Part shown: piece after piece, positions 8,549 to 15,534 of the stretch | How the letters are laid out: each line of letters begins with the position of its first letter | Position numbering within the stretch: the first letter of the stretch is position 1 | Assembly: GCA_015064545.1 (NCBI GenBank) | Contig: SVSA01000006.1 | Coordinates: 1-44,330, forward strand | Direction of reading: 5' to 3' | Source of the DNA: Oscillospiraceae bacterium | GTDB taxonomy: Bacteria; Bacillota; Clostridia; Oscillospirales; CAG-272 | DNA length: 44,330 nucleotides | The notes under the pieces: model-generated | Told to the model about the DNA's origin: nothing | What the model saw: only the letters and a program-made list of their open reading frames with translations | Database searches by the model: none | Translations under genes and position numbers: made by a program

Positions 8549-9467
8549 GCGCAGCCTCCGAAAGTGCCTTGGCAAACGCAAGGAGACGGTCAGCTAAAAA
8601 GGCGATATTGGCGCTGTCGGCCACGGTATCCTTGACGGTGTGGATGTAGGGCGTATAGAAGATGGCTTTGGCCTGACGGCAGGCGGTGAGCGAAACGCCG
8701 CAGGGGAAGTTTTTGTAATCGGTATTCAGGCGGCTGCCGTTGGCGGGAAAGACGTGTACGGTCATGCCGTTACCGTCGGTCATCGTTTCGCAGAGTGTGC
8801 GATAATGGCGGTGTGCTTCGGCGTTTTCCTTAGCGATTAGCAGAAGATGCTCGCCGTTTCCGACGCAATCGAGATTGATCACAAGGGTATGCTCGGTGGC
8901 TTCGGGATGTGCCTTGCGATAGGCCTTGGAGCCGAGAAGACCTTGCTCCTCGTTGTCAAACAGGATATAGGCAACGCGTTCGGGCGCATTTGCCAACAGC
9001 GTCAGCACGGTGGCAACCCCCGAGGTATTGTCGTTTCGGTTGTTCGGATTGGCGCCTCGGCGCATCAGACCGAAAAACAGGCCAAAATACAGTAAAAGAT
9101 AAAGCAGCGCAAAGACAACCTGTCCGAGCGACAGGGCCCGGGTGATCCCATAGGCGACTCCCAGCGACAGAAATGCCAGGAGGACCGGAATACCGAGCTG
9201 ATAGAGCAGTGAGAGCCCCGGGTTACGGGGAAGCATGAGATTCGGAATCAGCGAGCCTGCCGGCGTGTCATAATGCGCGGTTACAAGAACCTCAGCCGTT
9301 GCGACATCCCCAATGACAAGATTGCGGTGCTTGCCGAGGCACTCGACCTCAGCCGGGAGGCCGGCGGCCTTGGCCTCATCGGTTACATAGGCAATCAGCG
9401 CGTCCTTTTGTGCGGGTGTCCGACGGATGGGAAAGCGTTCGGACAGTATGGCAAGATAGTCTTTCAC
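8541..9467 (-). CDS. M28 family peptidase with internal membrane helices
   Basis: A 308-residue M28-type zinc aminopeptidase. The metal ligands and catalytic residues fit the family: HYD at 65-67, RNDN around 146, the EE pair at 173-174, NLD at 198-200, and a late His in the IHTVKD sequence. Between the first His ligand and the RNDN motif lies an insertion with two hydrophobic helices (about 88-110 and 115-134), so the enzyme is probably held in the membrane. The start is GTG at 9467, overlapping the rpiB stop by four bases (GTGA). The end overlaps the flavin reductase start by 8 bases. Confidence 0.85.
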   Translation of the reverse strand: MKDYLAILSERFPIRRTPAQKDALIAYVTDEAKAAGLPAEVECLGKHRNLVIGDVATAEVLVTAHYDTPAGSLIPNLMLPRNPGLSLLYQLGIPVLLAFLSLGVAYGITRALSLGQVVFALLYLLLYFGLFFGLMRRGANPNNRNDNTSGVATVLTLLANAPERVAYILFDNEEQGLLGSKAYRKAHPEATEHTLVINLDCVGNGEHLLLIAKENAEAHRHYRTLCETMTDGNGMTVHVFPANGSRLNTDYKNFPCGVSLTACRQAKAIFYTPYIHTVKDTVADSANIAFLADRLLAFAKALSEAAHG

Positions 9468-9925
9468 GATCCTTCGCTTTGCTCGAGCGCCATAAACATA
9501 TCCACGCGGGTTTGATGGCGTCCACCCTCAAAGGAGTTGGTTAAGAAGGCATCGAGAATATCGAGACCCAGACCGATACCGACAACATTACCGCCCATGC
9601 AGAGCACATTGGCGTCGTTGTGACGGCGGGTGAAGCGTGCGGAGAAGGTGTCGGTGCAGAGCGCGGCGCGGATGCCGTGGTGCTTGTTGGCGGCCATGCT
9701 CATGCCGACGCCCGAGGAGCAGAGAAGCACGCCGAGGGCGGCTTCGCCCTGCTGGAGCGATTGACAGACCTTGTGGGCGTAGATGGGATAATGCACCGAG
9801 GCCTTGCTGTCGGTGCCGTGGTCGATCACCGTATAGCCGAGCTCCTTCAAATGCGCGACGACCGCTTCCTTAAGCTCGTAGCCGCCGTGATCGCAGCCAA
9901 CGGCGATGGTTCCTTTGGTTTCCAT
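9464..9925 (-). CDS. rpiB: Ribose-5-phosphate isomerase B
   Basis: A 153-residue RpiB/LacAB-family isomerase that interconverts ribose 5-phosphate and ribulose 5-phosphate in the pentose phosphate pathway. The hallmark sequences are CDHGGYELK near the start, CSSGVGMSMAANK with the catalytic Cys, and RRHNDANVL for substrate binding. Length is normal for RpiB. It lies 54 bases after tsaB on the same strand and overlaps the following M28 gene by four bases, which puts it in the middle of the tsaE-tsaB operon. Confidence 0.95.
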   Translation of the reverse strand: METKGTIAVGCDHGGYELKEAVVAHLKELGYTVIDHGTDSKASVHYPIYAHKVCQSLQQGEAALGVLLCSSGVGMSMAANKHHGIRAALCTDTFSARFTRRHNDANVLCMGGNVVGIGLGLDILDAFLTNSFEGGRHQTRVDMFMALEQSEGS

Positions 9926-9979
9926 AATAAATCGTATCCTTTCTGTGTAGGCTATTCTTTTGACGAGGATTCGGGGGGA

Positions 9980-10678
9980 TTAGCCGCCGTTTCTTGTTCG
10001 CTCGGCTTGTGAGGGGCGCAGGTAAACGGGAGAGAGCGAACGATCGGTGAAGGCAGCAAGATCGGTGCCGCTTTCGACCAGCGCCAGGCCGGCTAATGCC
10101 GTACTGTAGGCGTTTTGATGGCGAAGCAACGCGGGGGTGTCGCGGACGGTGGTGAGGTCCTTGGCCGCTTCGTGCGCGATAGCATAGCCGCCGCCGGCAA
10201 AGCGGATCGGTTGGGAATAGGAGCGCAGCTCCTCAATCAAGTCCTCCGCGGCGATGACGCGGTCGGGTGTGAGACGGCGAAGGAGGCTGTTCTCCACGGC
10301 AAAGATGGCGTTATACAGCTGACCGCGGCGGGCATCCATGACGGCGACGGCGAGGCCGTCGAAGCCGATGAGATTGTAAGCCAGCGCTTCGCAGGCTGAA
10401 ACGCCGAGACAGGGCTTATTTTGACCGAAGGCCAAGCCCTTCAGCGTGGCCGCGCCGATGCGGACCCCGGTAAAGGAGCCGGGTCCTGCCGAGGTGACAA
10501 ACAGGTCGATGTCATCATAGGTCAGATGTGCTCCCCGGCGCAGGGTTTCTAACAGGGGCAACAGGGTTTCGCTGTGTGTCAGGCCGGCACGGAGGGTGGC
10601 CTGACCGAGAAGCTCGCGGTCGCGGGTCAGCGCGACGGTTGCGGTATTTTCGGTAGAATCGAGGGCTAAGAGGATCAT
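9980..10678 (-). CDS. tsaB: tRNA t6A biosynthesis protein TsaB
   Basis: A 232-residue ASKHA-fold protein (YeaZ) that scaffolds the TsaB-TsaD-TsaE complex making N6-threonylcarbamoyladenosine at position 37 of ANN-decoding tRNAs. The N-terminus ILLALDSTENTATVAL, the central SAGPGSFTGVRIG and VMDARRGQLYNA are diagnostic. An AGAAGGAC site precedes the ATG. It follows tsaE by 21 bases. No tsaD or rimI gene is next to it, although these often cluster in Bacillota, so tsaD must be elsewhere in the genome. Confidence 0.95.
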   Translation of the reverse strand: MILLALDSTENTATVALTRDRELLGQATLRAGLTHSETLLPLLETLRRGAHLTYDDIDLFVTSAGPGSFTGVRIGAATLKGLAFGQNKPCLGVSACEALAYNLIGFDGLAVAVMDARRGQLYNAIFAVENSLLRRLTPDRVIAAEDLIEELRSYSQPIRFAGGGYAIAHEAAKDLTTVRDTPALLRHQNAYSTALAGLALVESGTDLAAFTDRSLSPVYLRPSQAERTRNGG

Positions 10679-10699
10679 GGCTGTCCTTCTCTTTCGTTG

Positions 10700-11140
10700 T
10701 TAGGTGGCGGCCGCTTCGATACGGATGCGGCGGCGCTCCTCACCCTGCTTTTCGATCGTGATCTTAAAATAGGCGGGGGGAAGCGCAAACGGCGTTTTTT
10801 CGCACCATTCCGCGGCAATCATGCCGTCATAGTCGTAGAATCCGACCGAATAGAGGTCCTCCTCGCTTTCGATGCGGTACATATCGAAGTGACAGAGCAA
10901 ACGGCCGGCGCCACGGTATTCGTTTACGATGGTATAGGTTGGAGAGCAGACGGCGGCACCCGGTGTGATGACCGAGGCGAGACCGCGCACAAAGGCGGTT
11001 TTGCCGGCGCCGAGATCGCCGTATAGGGCCAGAAAGGCAGCGTCATTTCCGGTGGCTAACAGCATTTCGCCGAGCGCCCGCCCGATTTCTTCGGTTTCCG
11101 CTACGGTTTCGGTTTCGGCTAAATAGGGGAGCCGCATCAT
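10700..11140 (-). CDS. tsaE: tRNA t6A biosynthesis ATPase TsaE
   Basis: A 146-residue P-loop ATPase (YjeE) required to reset the TsaBD complex in t6A synthesis. The P-loop is LYGDLGAGKTAFVRGLA, and the later CSPTYTIVNEY and HFDMYRIES are family hallmarks. I chose the ATG at 11140 because GGAGG lies 7 bases upstream; an in-frame ATG at 11164 lacks a good site. It is the first gene of the minus-strand operon tsaE-tsaB-rpiB-M28-flavin reductase. Confidence 0.95.
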   Translation of the reverse strand: MMRLPYLAETETVAETEEIGRALGEMLLATGNDAAFLALYGDLGAGKTAFVRGLASVITPGAAVCSPTYTIVNEYRGAGRLLCHFDMYRIESEEDLYSVGFYDYDGMIAAEWCEKTPFALPPAYFKITIEKQGEERRRIRIEAAAT

Positions 11141-11172
11141 CCCTGTTCCTCCGTTTCTTGTCATTACCTTTT

Positions 11173-11200
11173 ATCATACCACATTCTGTCGCGTTTGAAA
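11173..11200 (-). promoter_or_regulatory. Putative promoter of the tsaE operon
   Basis: On the minus strand, TATGAT (11173-11178) follows TTTCAA (11195-11200) at a 16-bp spacing. The -35 is weak. Confidence 0.45.
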
Positions 11201-11230
11201 AGGTTTTTTTCAAAAAAATGCAAATAAATC

Positions 11231-11259
11231 TTTACTTTCTGCCCAAACTGTGCTATAAT
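11231..11259 (+). promoter_or_regulatory. Promoter of tRNA-Arg(CCG)
   Basis: TTTACT (11231-11236), 17 bp, then TATAAT (11254-11259) with TG one base upstream (extended -10). It starts transcription just before the tRNA at 11273. Confidence 0.7.
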
Positions 11260-11272
11260 AATCCCAACCTCT

Positions 11273-11349
11273 CCGCTCTTAGCTCAGCTGGATAGAGTAT
11301 CAGATTCCGATTCTGAGGGTCACAGGTTCGAATCCTGCAGAGCGGGCCA
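11273..11349 (+). tRNA. tRNA-Arg (anticodon CCG)
   Basis: Folds as a full cloverleaf. Acceptor CCGCTCT pairs perfectly with AGAGCGG, the D-arm is GCTC/GAGT, and the anticodon stem TCAGA/TCTGA holds a loop with CCG at positions 34-36. The T-arm is ACAGG/CCTGC, with one A-C mismatch at its outer pair. CCA is encoded. It reads CGG codons. Confidence 0.95.
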
Positions 11350-11392
11350 AAGAAAGCGCAGGGATGCGTTAGCATTCCCTGCGCTTTCTTTT
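11350..11392 (+). terminator. Intrinsic terminator after tRNA-Arg(CCG)
   Basis: A long stem around GAAAGCGCAGGGA and TCCCTGCGCTTTC with one bulged base and a GTTA loop, followed by TTTTA. It begins one base after the tRNA CCA end. Positions 11396-11516 after it hold no gene that I can see. Confidence 0.85.
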
Positions 11393-11516
11393 ACCCTCGT
11401 CTGTGGGTGAGAGCTGTGAAGAAAGCCCGAGAAGAGGGAAGAAAAACGCAGGAGCAAACGACGGCCAATCGTGAAATCGGTTGTCAGCGTGTGCGGCGAT
11501 CGTGCCCTTTTGCCCA

Positions 11517-11553
11517 AAACAGGCAGAATACCGATCGGGTATTCTGCCTGTTT
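11517..11553 (-). terminator. Hairpin terminator after the small Cys protein gene
   Basis: A 16-bp stem (AAACAGGCAGAATACC with its complement) and 5-base loop. It sits immediately 3' of the gene ending at 11558. The T run is short. Confidence 0.65.
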
Positions 11554-11557
11554 ATAT

Positions 11558-11752
11558 TCAGTTTTGCTTTTGCACGCTCTTGTATTCATCGTAAAAGCGG
11601 TAAAGCGGGCACTGTCCTGCCGATCCCTGCAAAAAGTCGACGCTTTCGTCCTCGTCGAGGTCGGCACGGCAGACGTATTCGCCATACCATTCGTCATAAT
11701 CGTAATACACGCAGCTGTCGCATCGCGAGACTCTCTTGTCTACAGACTCCAT
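11558..11752 (-). CDS. Small four-cysteine protein (DUF6472-like)
   Basis: A 64-residue acidic protein starting MESVDKRVSRCDSC. It has four Cys (CDSC near residue 11, VC near 28, QC near 48), a pattern suggesting a metal-binding knuckle. It resembles the small Clostridia proteins grouped as DUF6472, of unknown function; I assign this with moderate confidence. The ATG at 11752 has a strong AAAGGAGG upstream; a longer frame to 11890 has none. The first 13 bases overlap the end of the NUDIX gene, so the two are translationally coupled. Confidence 0.7.
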   Translation of the reverse strand: MESVDKRVSRCDSCVYYDYDEWYGEYVCRADLDEDESVDFLQGSAGQCPLYRFYDEYKSVQKQN

Positions 11753-12234
11753 GTGCCATCCTCCTTTCGATGCAGGGGGTGTCCGTTTAAGGTGGCGGCC
11801 GTCAGCGCATCGCCCCGATAGACCAGCTTCAGAAGGAAAAACGGAGCCTCCTCGGCCAAGAGCTGCAAGAAAATCCGATCGCCCTCCCATAACGGCAATG
11901 ACGGCACCTCCTCCTTCGGTATCCAGGCAAGATCGCCCTCGTCGCAGGCGATCCGCTCACCTTGAAAGCCGTCCGCGGTGAAAAGATGCATATATTCGGT
12001 GCCGTAGCAATCCGAAACGAAGGTGACAAGGCCGCGAAACCGAAAGGCAGAGAGCGAAAATCCGGTTTCCTCGCGAACCTCGCGGAGCAGGCAGTCATCG
12101 GGACTTTCGCCCTCCTCCATTTTGCCGCCGACGCCGATCCATTTGCCGGCATTTTCGTCTTGCTGTTTTCGATTGCGGCAGAGCATCAGATAGTGTCCTG
12201 CCTGCTCGATATAACAAAGCACCGAATTTTTCAT
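11740..12234 (-). CDS. NUDIX hydrolase (8-oxo-dGTP diphosphatase-like)
   Basis: A 164-residue NUDIX-family pyrophosphohydrolase. The NUDIX box is complete: GGKMEEGES, then REVREETGF, giving G-x5-E-x7-REUxEExGU. The N-terminus VLCYIEQAGHYLMLCRNR and KWIGVGGKME resemble MutT/8-oxo-dGTP diphosphatase members, which cleanse the nucleotide pool, but NUDIX substrate ranges are wide. It is the first of a two-gene minus-strand unit with the small Cys protein and diverges from spoIIR. Confidence 0.9.
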   Translation of the reverse strand: MKNSVLCYIEQAGHYLMLCRNRKQQDENAGKWIGVGGKMEEGESPDDCLLREVREETGFSLSAFRFRGLVTFVSDCYGTEYMHLFTADGFQGERIACDEGDLAWIPKEEVPSLPLWEGDRIFLQLLAEEAPFFLLKLVYRGDALTAATLNGHPLHRKEDGTWSL

Positions 12235-12268
12235 GGTGATCTCTCTTTCAAAAAAACAATGCCATGCG

Positions 12269-12298
12269 GTATAACCCGCTTGGATTGGGGCGATACTG
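12269..12298 (+). promoter_or_regulatory. Sigma-F-type promoter of spoIIR
   Basis: GTATA at 12269-12273, a 15-bp spacer, then GGCGATACTG at 12289-12298. The latter fits the forespore sigma-F -10 consensus GGNRANANTR at every fixed position, and GTATA fits GYATA. In Bacillus, spoIIR is transcribed by sigma-F. The predicted leader is about 80 bases. Confidence 0.7.
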
Positions 12299-12385
12299 AA
12301 CGCAGAAAGGTGGCAGCCATCGATGTGGGCCGTCTTTCGAATATCGATCGTCGGCGAAGGCCGCGACGGATTTTGGGAGGAAAAG

Positions 12386-12991
12386 ATGAAACGATTCCCT
12401 CGTATTTTTAGTTGGAGCTTGGCAATTTTACTGCTTGCGGGCTTTGTGATGAGTCTTCCGGTGCGGGAGGATGCCGCGATTTACGACAAGGTCATCCGTT
12501 TACACGTGCTGGCCAATTCGGACAGCGAGAGCGATCAGGCGCTCAAGCTGACGGTGCGCGACGCACTGCTCGGTGAGGTGGCGGCGCTGACCGAGGACTG
12601 TACCGACCGCGAGGAGGCCGCGGCGCTCTTGGCGGCGCATACCGACGGTCTGAGGCAAACCGCCGAGGAAGCACTGCGGGCGCAGGGCTGTCCGCTTGCG
12701 GTTTCGGTCGTGATTGGTGAAGAACACTATCCGACTCGCGAGTATGAGGGCGTTCGTTTGCCTGCCGGCCGGTATACCTCACTTCGCGTGATGATCGGTG
12801 AGGCCGAGGGGCAAAACTGGTGGTGTGTCCTGTTCCCACCGCTATGTGTCGGACAGGCCTCCGCTGCGGAGGAAAAAATGCTCGCGGTGGGCTTTACCCC
12901 GGGACAGGTCGGTGTGCTGACCGAGAAAGAGAAGCCCGGCTATGTGCTGCGCTTTAAGCTGTTAGAAATCCTCGGCTCGCTTTTTTCCTGA
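12386..12991 (+). CDS. spoIIR: Stage II sporulation protein R
   Basis: A 201-residue secreted signalling protein. In endospore formers, SpoIIR is made in the forespore under sigma-F, crosses into the intermembrane space and triggers SpoIIGA to process pro-sigma-E in the mother cell. An N-terminal hydrophobic segment (about residues 9-25) serves for export. The family core is clear: VIRLHVLANSDSESDQALK, HYPTREYEGVRLPAGRY and WWCVLFPPLC. The ATG at 12386 follows GGGAGGA by 4-5 bases; a longer frame to 12323 is not needed. It is monocistronic and ends 5 bases from the convergent PHP gene without a visible terminator. Confidence 0.95.
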   Translation: MKRFPRIFSWSLAILLLAGFVMSLPVREDAAIYDKVIRLHVLANSDSESDQALKLTVRDALLGEVAALTEDCTDREEAAALLAAHTDGLRQTAEEALRAQGCPLAVSVVIGEEHYPTREYEGVRLPAGRYTSLRVMIGEAEGQNWWCVLFPPLCVGQASAAEEKMLAVGFTPGQVGVLTEKEKPGYVLRFKLLEILGSLFS

Positions 12992-12996
12992 CGCGG

Positions 12997-13752
12997 TTAC
13001 AGCGGACGGAGGCGGACGGTCTCGACGATCTTGCAGCCAAGATCCTCGGCAAGCGCGCGCGCTCGGCTGAGTGCCTCGGTTTTCAAGAGGTGAGAGGGAT
13101 GATGGGCGTCACAGCCGACGATGACGTCGTTTCCGACGGCGGCGGCGATACGATAGAAGCGCTCGCAGGGATAATGGCGGTGCTCGATCAGCCCCAGCAT
13201 ATTGATTTCAAGCGGAATGTCCATCGCCTTGGCACCTTGACAGAGACGTGTCATTTCGGTGTCATAATGCTTCTCATCGCCGGTGAAATGGATAATGTCA
13301 GGATGCGCCAAATAGGTGAAAACACCGGTGGCAAGCCCCTCCAACACCTGATCCACGTAAGATGTCAAGCGCTGTTCCTCCGAGGTGGCGGTCGCCATCC
13401 GATGACTTCCGGCTTTGTCAAACAAAAAATGCTGTCCCAGAAGATAGTAATCCACGTGAAGTGCTTTCCCGAATTCATGCATCATGGGGAAAAAGAGCGG
13501 ATAATATTCGACCTCAAAGCCGCAATAGATGGTAATGTCCTTTTTGTATTCTTCGGCGAGCGTTCGAATGGTATGCATATAATTTCGGGATTCATGCAGC
13601 GGCATTCGCAGGCCGTCGGAAAAGATCTGCGGCACATGATCCGAAAAGCCGAGGATTTTGAAGCCGGCCCGAATGGCGTTTTCGACATATTCCCGTTCCT
13701 CGCCCTTGGCATGACGGCAAAAGGGCGTATGTGTATGATAATTGGCAATCAT
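12997..13752 (-). CDS. PHP-family histidinol-phosphatase-like protein (copy 1)
   Basis: A 251-residue PHP-domain metal-dependent phosphoesterase. Visible metal-binding elements are YHTHTPFCRH at the start, GFSDHVP, GFEVEYYP, LGQHF, YLAHPD and GCDAHHP near the end. This matches HisJ-type histidinol-phosphatases, which make histidinol from histidinol phosphate. No other his gene is nearby, so other phosphorylated substrates are possible. It lies 27 bases after a close paralogue on the same strand. AGAAGGAA precedes the ATG. Confidence 0.85.
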   Translation of the reverse strand: MIANYHTHTPFCRHAKGEEREYVENAIRAGFKILGFSDHVPQIFSDGLRMPLHESRNYMHTIRTLAEEYKKDITIYCGFEVEYYPLFFPMMHEFGKALHVDYYLLGQHFLFDKAGSHRMATATSEEQRLTSYVDQVLEGLATGVFTYLAHPDIIHFTGDEKHYDTEMTRLCQGAKAMDIPLEINMLGLIEHRHYPCERFYRIAAAVGNDVIVGCDAHHPSHLLKTEALSRARALAEDLGCKIVETVRLRPL

Positions 13753-13779
13753 GACTTGGTGTTCCTTCTTGTCCGATGG

Positions 13780-14547
13780 TTACGGCTTGCGGAAGGGTAT
13801 GGTGGTTAACGGCGTGATGCCGCGCGCGGCAAGCTCTTTTCGCGCACATTCCTCGACCTCTTTTTCTTCGAGCATGACGGGTGCGTGCGCATCGCGGCCG
13901 AGAATGACCTCGCATCCCGATTCGGCCGCCATGTCCCAGAAGATCGGCACCGGATAGTGGCGCTTTTCGCGTAAGCCGAGCAAATTGTATTCAATCGGCA
14001 GTCCCAAAGCCTTTACCCCTTCCAAGAGCCGCCGCATCTCGCGGCGATACATGGCTTCTTCGCCCCGGAAATGAAAGACGTCGGGATGCGCCAGATACGT
14101 GAAGGCCCCGGTGGCCAGGCCCTCCAAAACCTGATCGACATAAAGCGGCAACAGAGAGGGATCAATGTCGCCGCGGGCCGTCCAAAGATTTTGCCGCTCT
14201 TCGGTTAAGGTGTGCTGACCGAGGATCATATAATCGATCCCGAGATCGCGGGCGTACTGCCGCAGAGCCGGAAAAATGGCAGGAAAATATTCGGCCTCAA
14301 AGCCGACATAAATGGTGATGTCGTTTTTGTATTCCTCGGCCAGATCGCGAAGCGTTGCCACATAGCGCTCGGCTTCCTTAACGCTCATGCGAATCGGCGA
14401 GACAAAGCCGTCCTGAAACAGCTGGGGCGAATGGTCGGTAAAGCCGAGAATGCGGCAGCCGTCGCGGATGGCGCTTTCAATGTATTCGCGCTCCGTGCCT
14501 GCGGCGTGATGGCAGCGCGTTGTGTGCGTGTGATAATTGGCAAACAT
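13780..14547 (-). CDS. PHP-family histidinol-phosphatase-like protein (copy 2)
   Basis: A 255-residue PHP protein closely similar along its length to the next gene: NYHTHTTRCHH, GFTDHSP, GFEAEYFP, LGQHTL, YLAHPDVFHF and GRDAHAP correspond one by one. The pair is most likely a tandem duplication. The open frame runs on to 14868, through both tRNA genes, but the true start is ATG 14547: it aligns with the paralogue and lies downstream of a good promoter. Its RBS is weak (CAGGG). The C-termini differ most. Confidence 0.85.
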   Translation of the reverse strand: MFANYHTHTTRCHHAAGTEREYIESAIRDGCRILGFTDHSPQLFQDGFVSPIRMSVKEAERYVATLRDLAEEYKNDITIYVGFEAEYFPAIFPALRQYARDLGIDYMILGQHTLTEERQNLWTARGDIDPSLLPLYVDQVLEGLATGAFTYLAHPDVFHFRGEEAMYRREMRRLLEGVKALGLPIEYNLLGLREKRHYPVPIFWDMAAESGCEVILGRDAHAPVMLEEKEVEECARKELAARGITPLTTIPFRKP

Positions 14548-14593
14548 GATTCTTAACCCTGTCGCGAAGATGCCTTCGCGCCTTTCTCGCTCT

Positions 14594-14622
14594 ATTGTAT
14601 CACAGTGTTCTCTCACCGTCAA
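14594..14622 (-). promoter_or_regulatory. Promoter of the PHP gene pair
   Basis: On the minus strand, TTGACG (14617-14622), 17 bp, TACAAT (14594-14599). It drives the two tandem PHP genes. Confidence 0.7.
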
Positions 14623-14672
14623 GAATAAATGCCGATAGTTTTTTCTTTTGTTTTCTTTTTTTAAAAATGCAC

Positions 14673-14701
14673 TTGACAAACGGTTGTAACTGTGGTATAA
14701 T
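14673..14701 (+). promoter_or_regulatory. Consensus sigma-A promoter of the tRNA-Arg/tRNA-His unit
   Basis: TTGACA (14673-14678), 17 bp, TATAAT (14696-14701): exact consensus in both boxes, 17 bases before the first tRNA. Confidence 0.9.
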
Positions 14702-14717
14702 ACGATACGCTGATTTT

Positions 14718-14794
14718 GTACCTTTAGCTCAGCCGGATAGAGCAACTGCCTTCTAAGCAGTAGGTCGAGGGTTCGAATCCCCCAAGGTACGCCA
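14718..14794 (+). tRNA. tRNA-Arg (anticodon TCT)
   Basis: Acceptor GTACCTT pairs with AAGGTAC, D-stem GCTC/GAGC, anticodon stem ACTGC/GCAGT with TCT at 34-36, T-arm GAGGG/CCCCC (one A-C mismatch), CCA encoded. It reads AGA and AGG. Confidence 0.95.
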
Positions 14795-14801
14795 CGTTTA
14801 C

Positions 14802-14879
14802 GGTGGGTATAGCTAAGTTGGTTATAGCGCCAGGTTGTGGCCCTGGAGGCCGTGGGTTCGAGTCCCATTACTCACCCCA
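14802..14879 (+). tRNA. tRNA-His (anticodon GTG)
   Basis: Acceptor GTGGGTA pairs with TACTCAC (one G-T). The extra G at position -1 (14802) faces C73, the histidine identity pair, and is genome-encoded. Anticodon stem CCAGG/CCTGG with GTG. CCA is encoded. It is co-transcribed with tRNA-Arg(TCT), 7 bases apart. Confidence 0.95.
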
Positions 14880-14882
14880 ATT

Positions 14883-14918
14883 AAAGCAGGACGAGCAAAA
14901 CGCTCGTCCTGCTTTTTT
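14883..14918 (+). terminator. Intrinsic terminator after tRNA-His
   Basis: A 14-bp perfect stem (arm AAAGCAGGACGAGC), 5-base loop and a T run, starting 3 bases after the tRNA CCA end. Confidence 0.9.
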
Positions 14919-14924
14919 AACAAA

Positions 14925-15150
14925 GGACGCGTTCTCCCCAAGGGGCGCCGCCCCTTGGAACCCCGCTCCTTTCTTTGAAAGAAAGGAGCAAAGAAGCATA
15001 ATACCGAAAACTGCGTTTTCGGTAGGGATTTCGTAAGACTTCCCTGCAAAAAACGCAGTTTTTTGCTATTATCAAAGTTTTTGAGAATTCTTAAGGAACT
15101 TTTTTCAAAAAGTTCCTTAAGCGGGTGCAGGGCAGAGCCCTGCGTGTTGG
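14925..15150. repeat. Interspersed hairpin-array repeat, family A, copy A2
   Basis: Opens with GGACGCGTT and then carries, in order, P1 (CCAAGGGGCG/CGCCCCTTGG), P2 (GCTCCTTTCTT/AAGAAAGGAGC), P3 (ACCGAAAAC/GTTTTCGGT), P4 (GCAAAAAAC/GTTTTTTGC), P5 in its CTTAAGGAACTTTTT form, and P6 (GCAGGGC/GCCCTGC). It is directly followed, head to tail, by A3. The short open frames inside it are not convincing genes. Confidence 0.85.
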
Positions 15151-15387
15151 AGCCGCGTTTCCTCCAAGGGGCGCCGCCCCTTGGAACCCTGCTCCTTTCT
15201 TTGAAAGAAAGGAGCAAAGAAGCGAAATGCCGAAAACTGCGTTTTCGGTAGGGATTTCGTAAGACTTCTCTGCAAAAAACGCAGTTTTTTGCTATTTCAA
15301 AAGTTTTTGGGGTGCAGGGGGATTTTTTTCAAAAATCCCCCTCGCCGGGGTGGCAGGGGCGGCGCCCCTGCGTGTTAGGAACGCGTC
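15151..15387. repeat. Interspersed hairpin-array repeat, family A, copy A3
   Basis: The same module order as A2 (P1-P2-P3-P4-P5-P6). P5 is here the GGGGGATTTTT/AAAAATCCCCC form and P6 is GCAGGGGCG/CGCCCCTGC. It ends in GGAACGCGTC, the inverse of the opening of A2. Together A2 and A3 fill most of the gap between tRNA-His and rny; positions 15427-15534 hold no gene. Confidence 0.85.
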
Positions 15388-15390
15388 TGT

Positions 15391-15426
15391 TTCCAAAAAA
15401 GAAAACCCTGTTTGCACAGGGTTTTC
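15391..15426 (-). terminator. Intrinsic terminator downstream of rny
   Basis: An 11-bp stem (GAAAACCCTGT with its complement) and TTGC loop. On the minus strand it is followed by CTTTTTTGG. It lies 109 bases past the rny stop. Confidence 0.7.
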
Positions 15427-15534
15427 CGTTTTGAAAATAAATCGATCATATATAAAGTATAAAGCGGAGGGAACCGCTGATTCGTCGAAAGAGTTCTATA
15501 TGAAGAATCTATTTCAAACGCAAAAGCGAGGCGA

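Noticed and set aside
14548..14868. N-terminal extension of the second PHP protein through the tRNA genes
   Set aside because: It would read antisense through two tRNAs and upstream of the gene's own promoter; the paralogue starts at the equivalent of 14547.
14925..15387. Repeats A2 and A3 considered as a CRISPR array
   Set aside because: Only two copies of about 230 bp with no regular short repeats or spacers, and no cas genes in the window.
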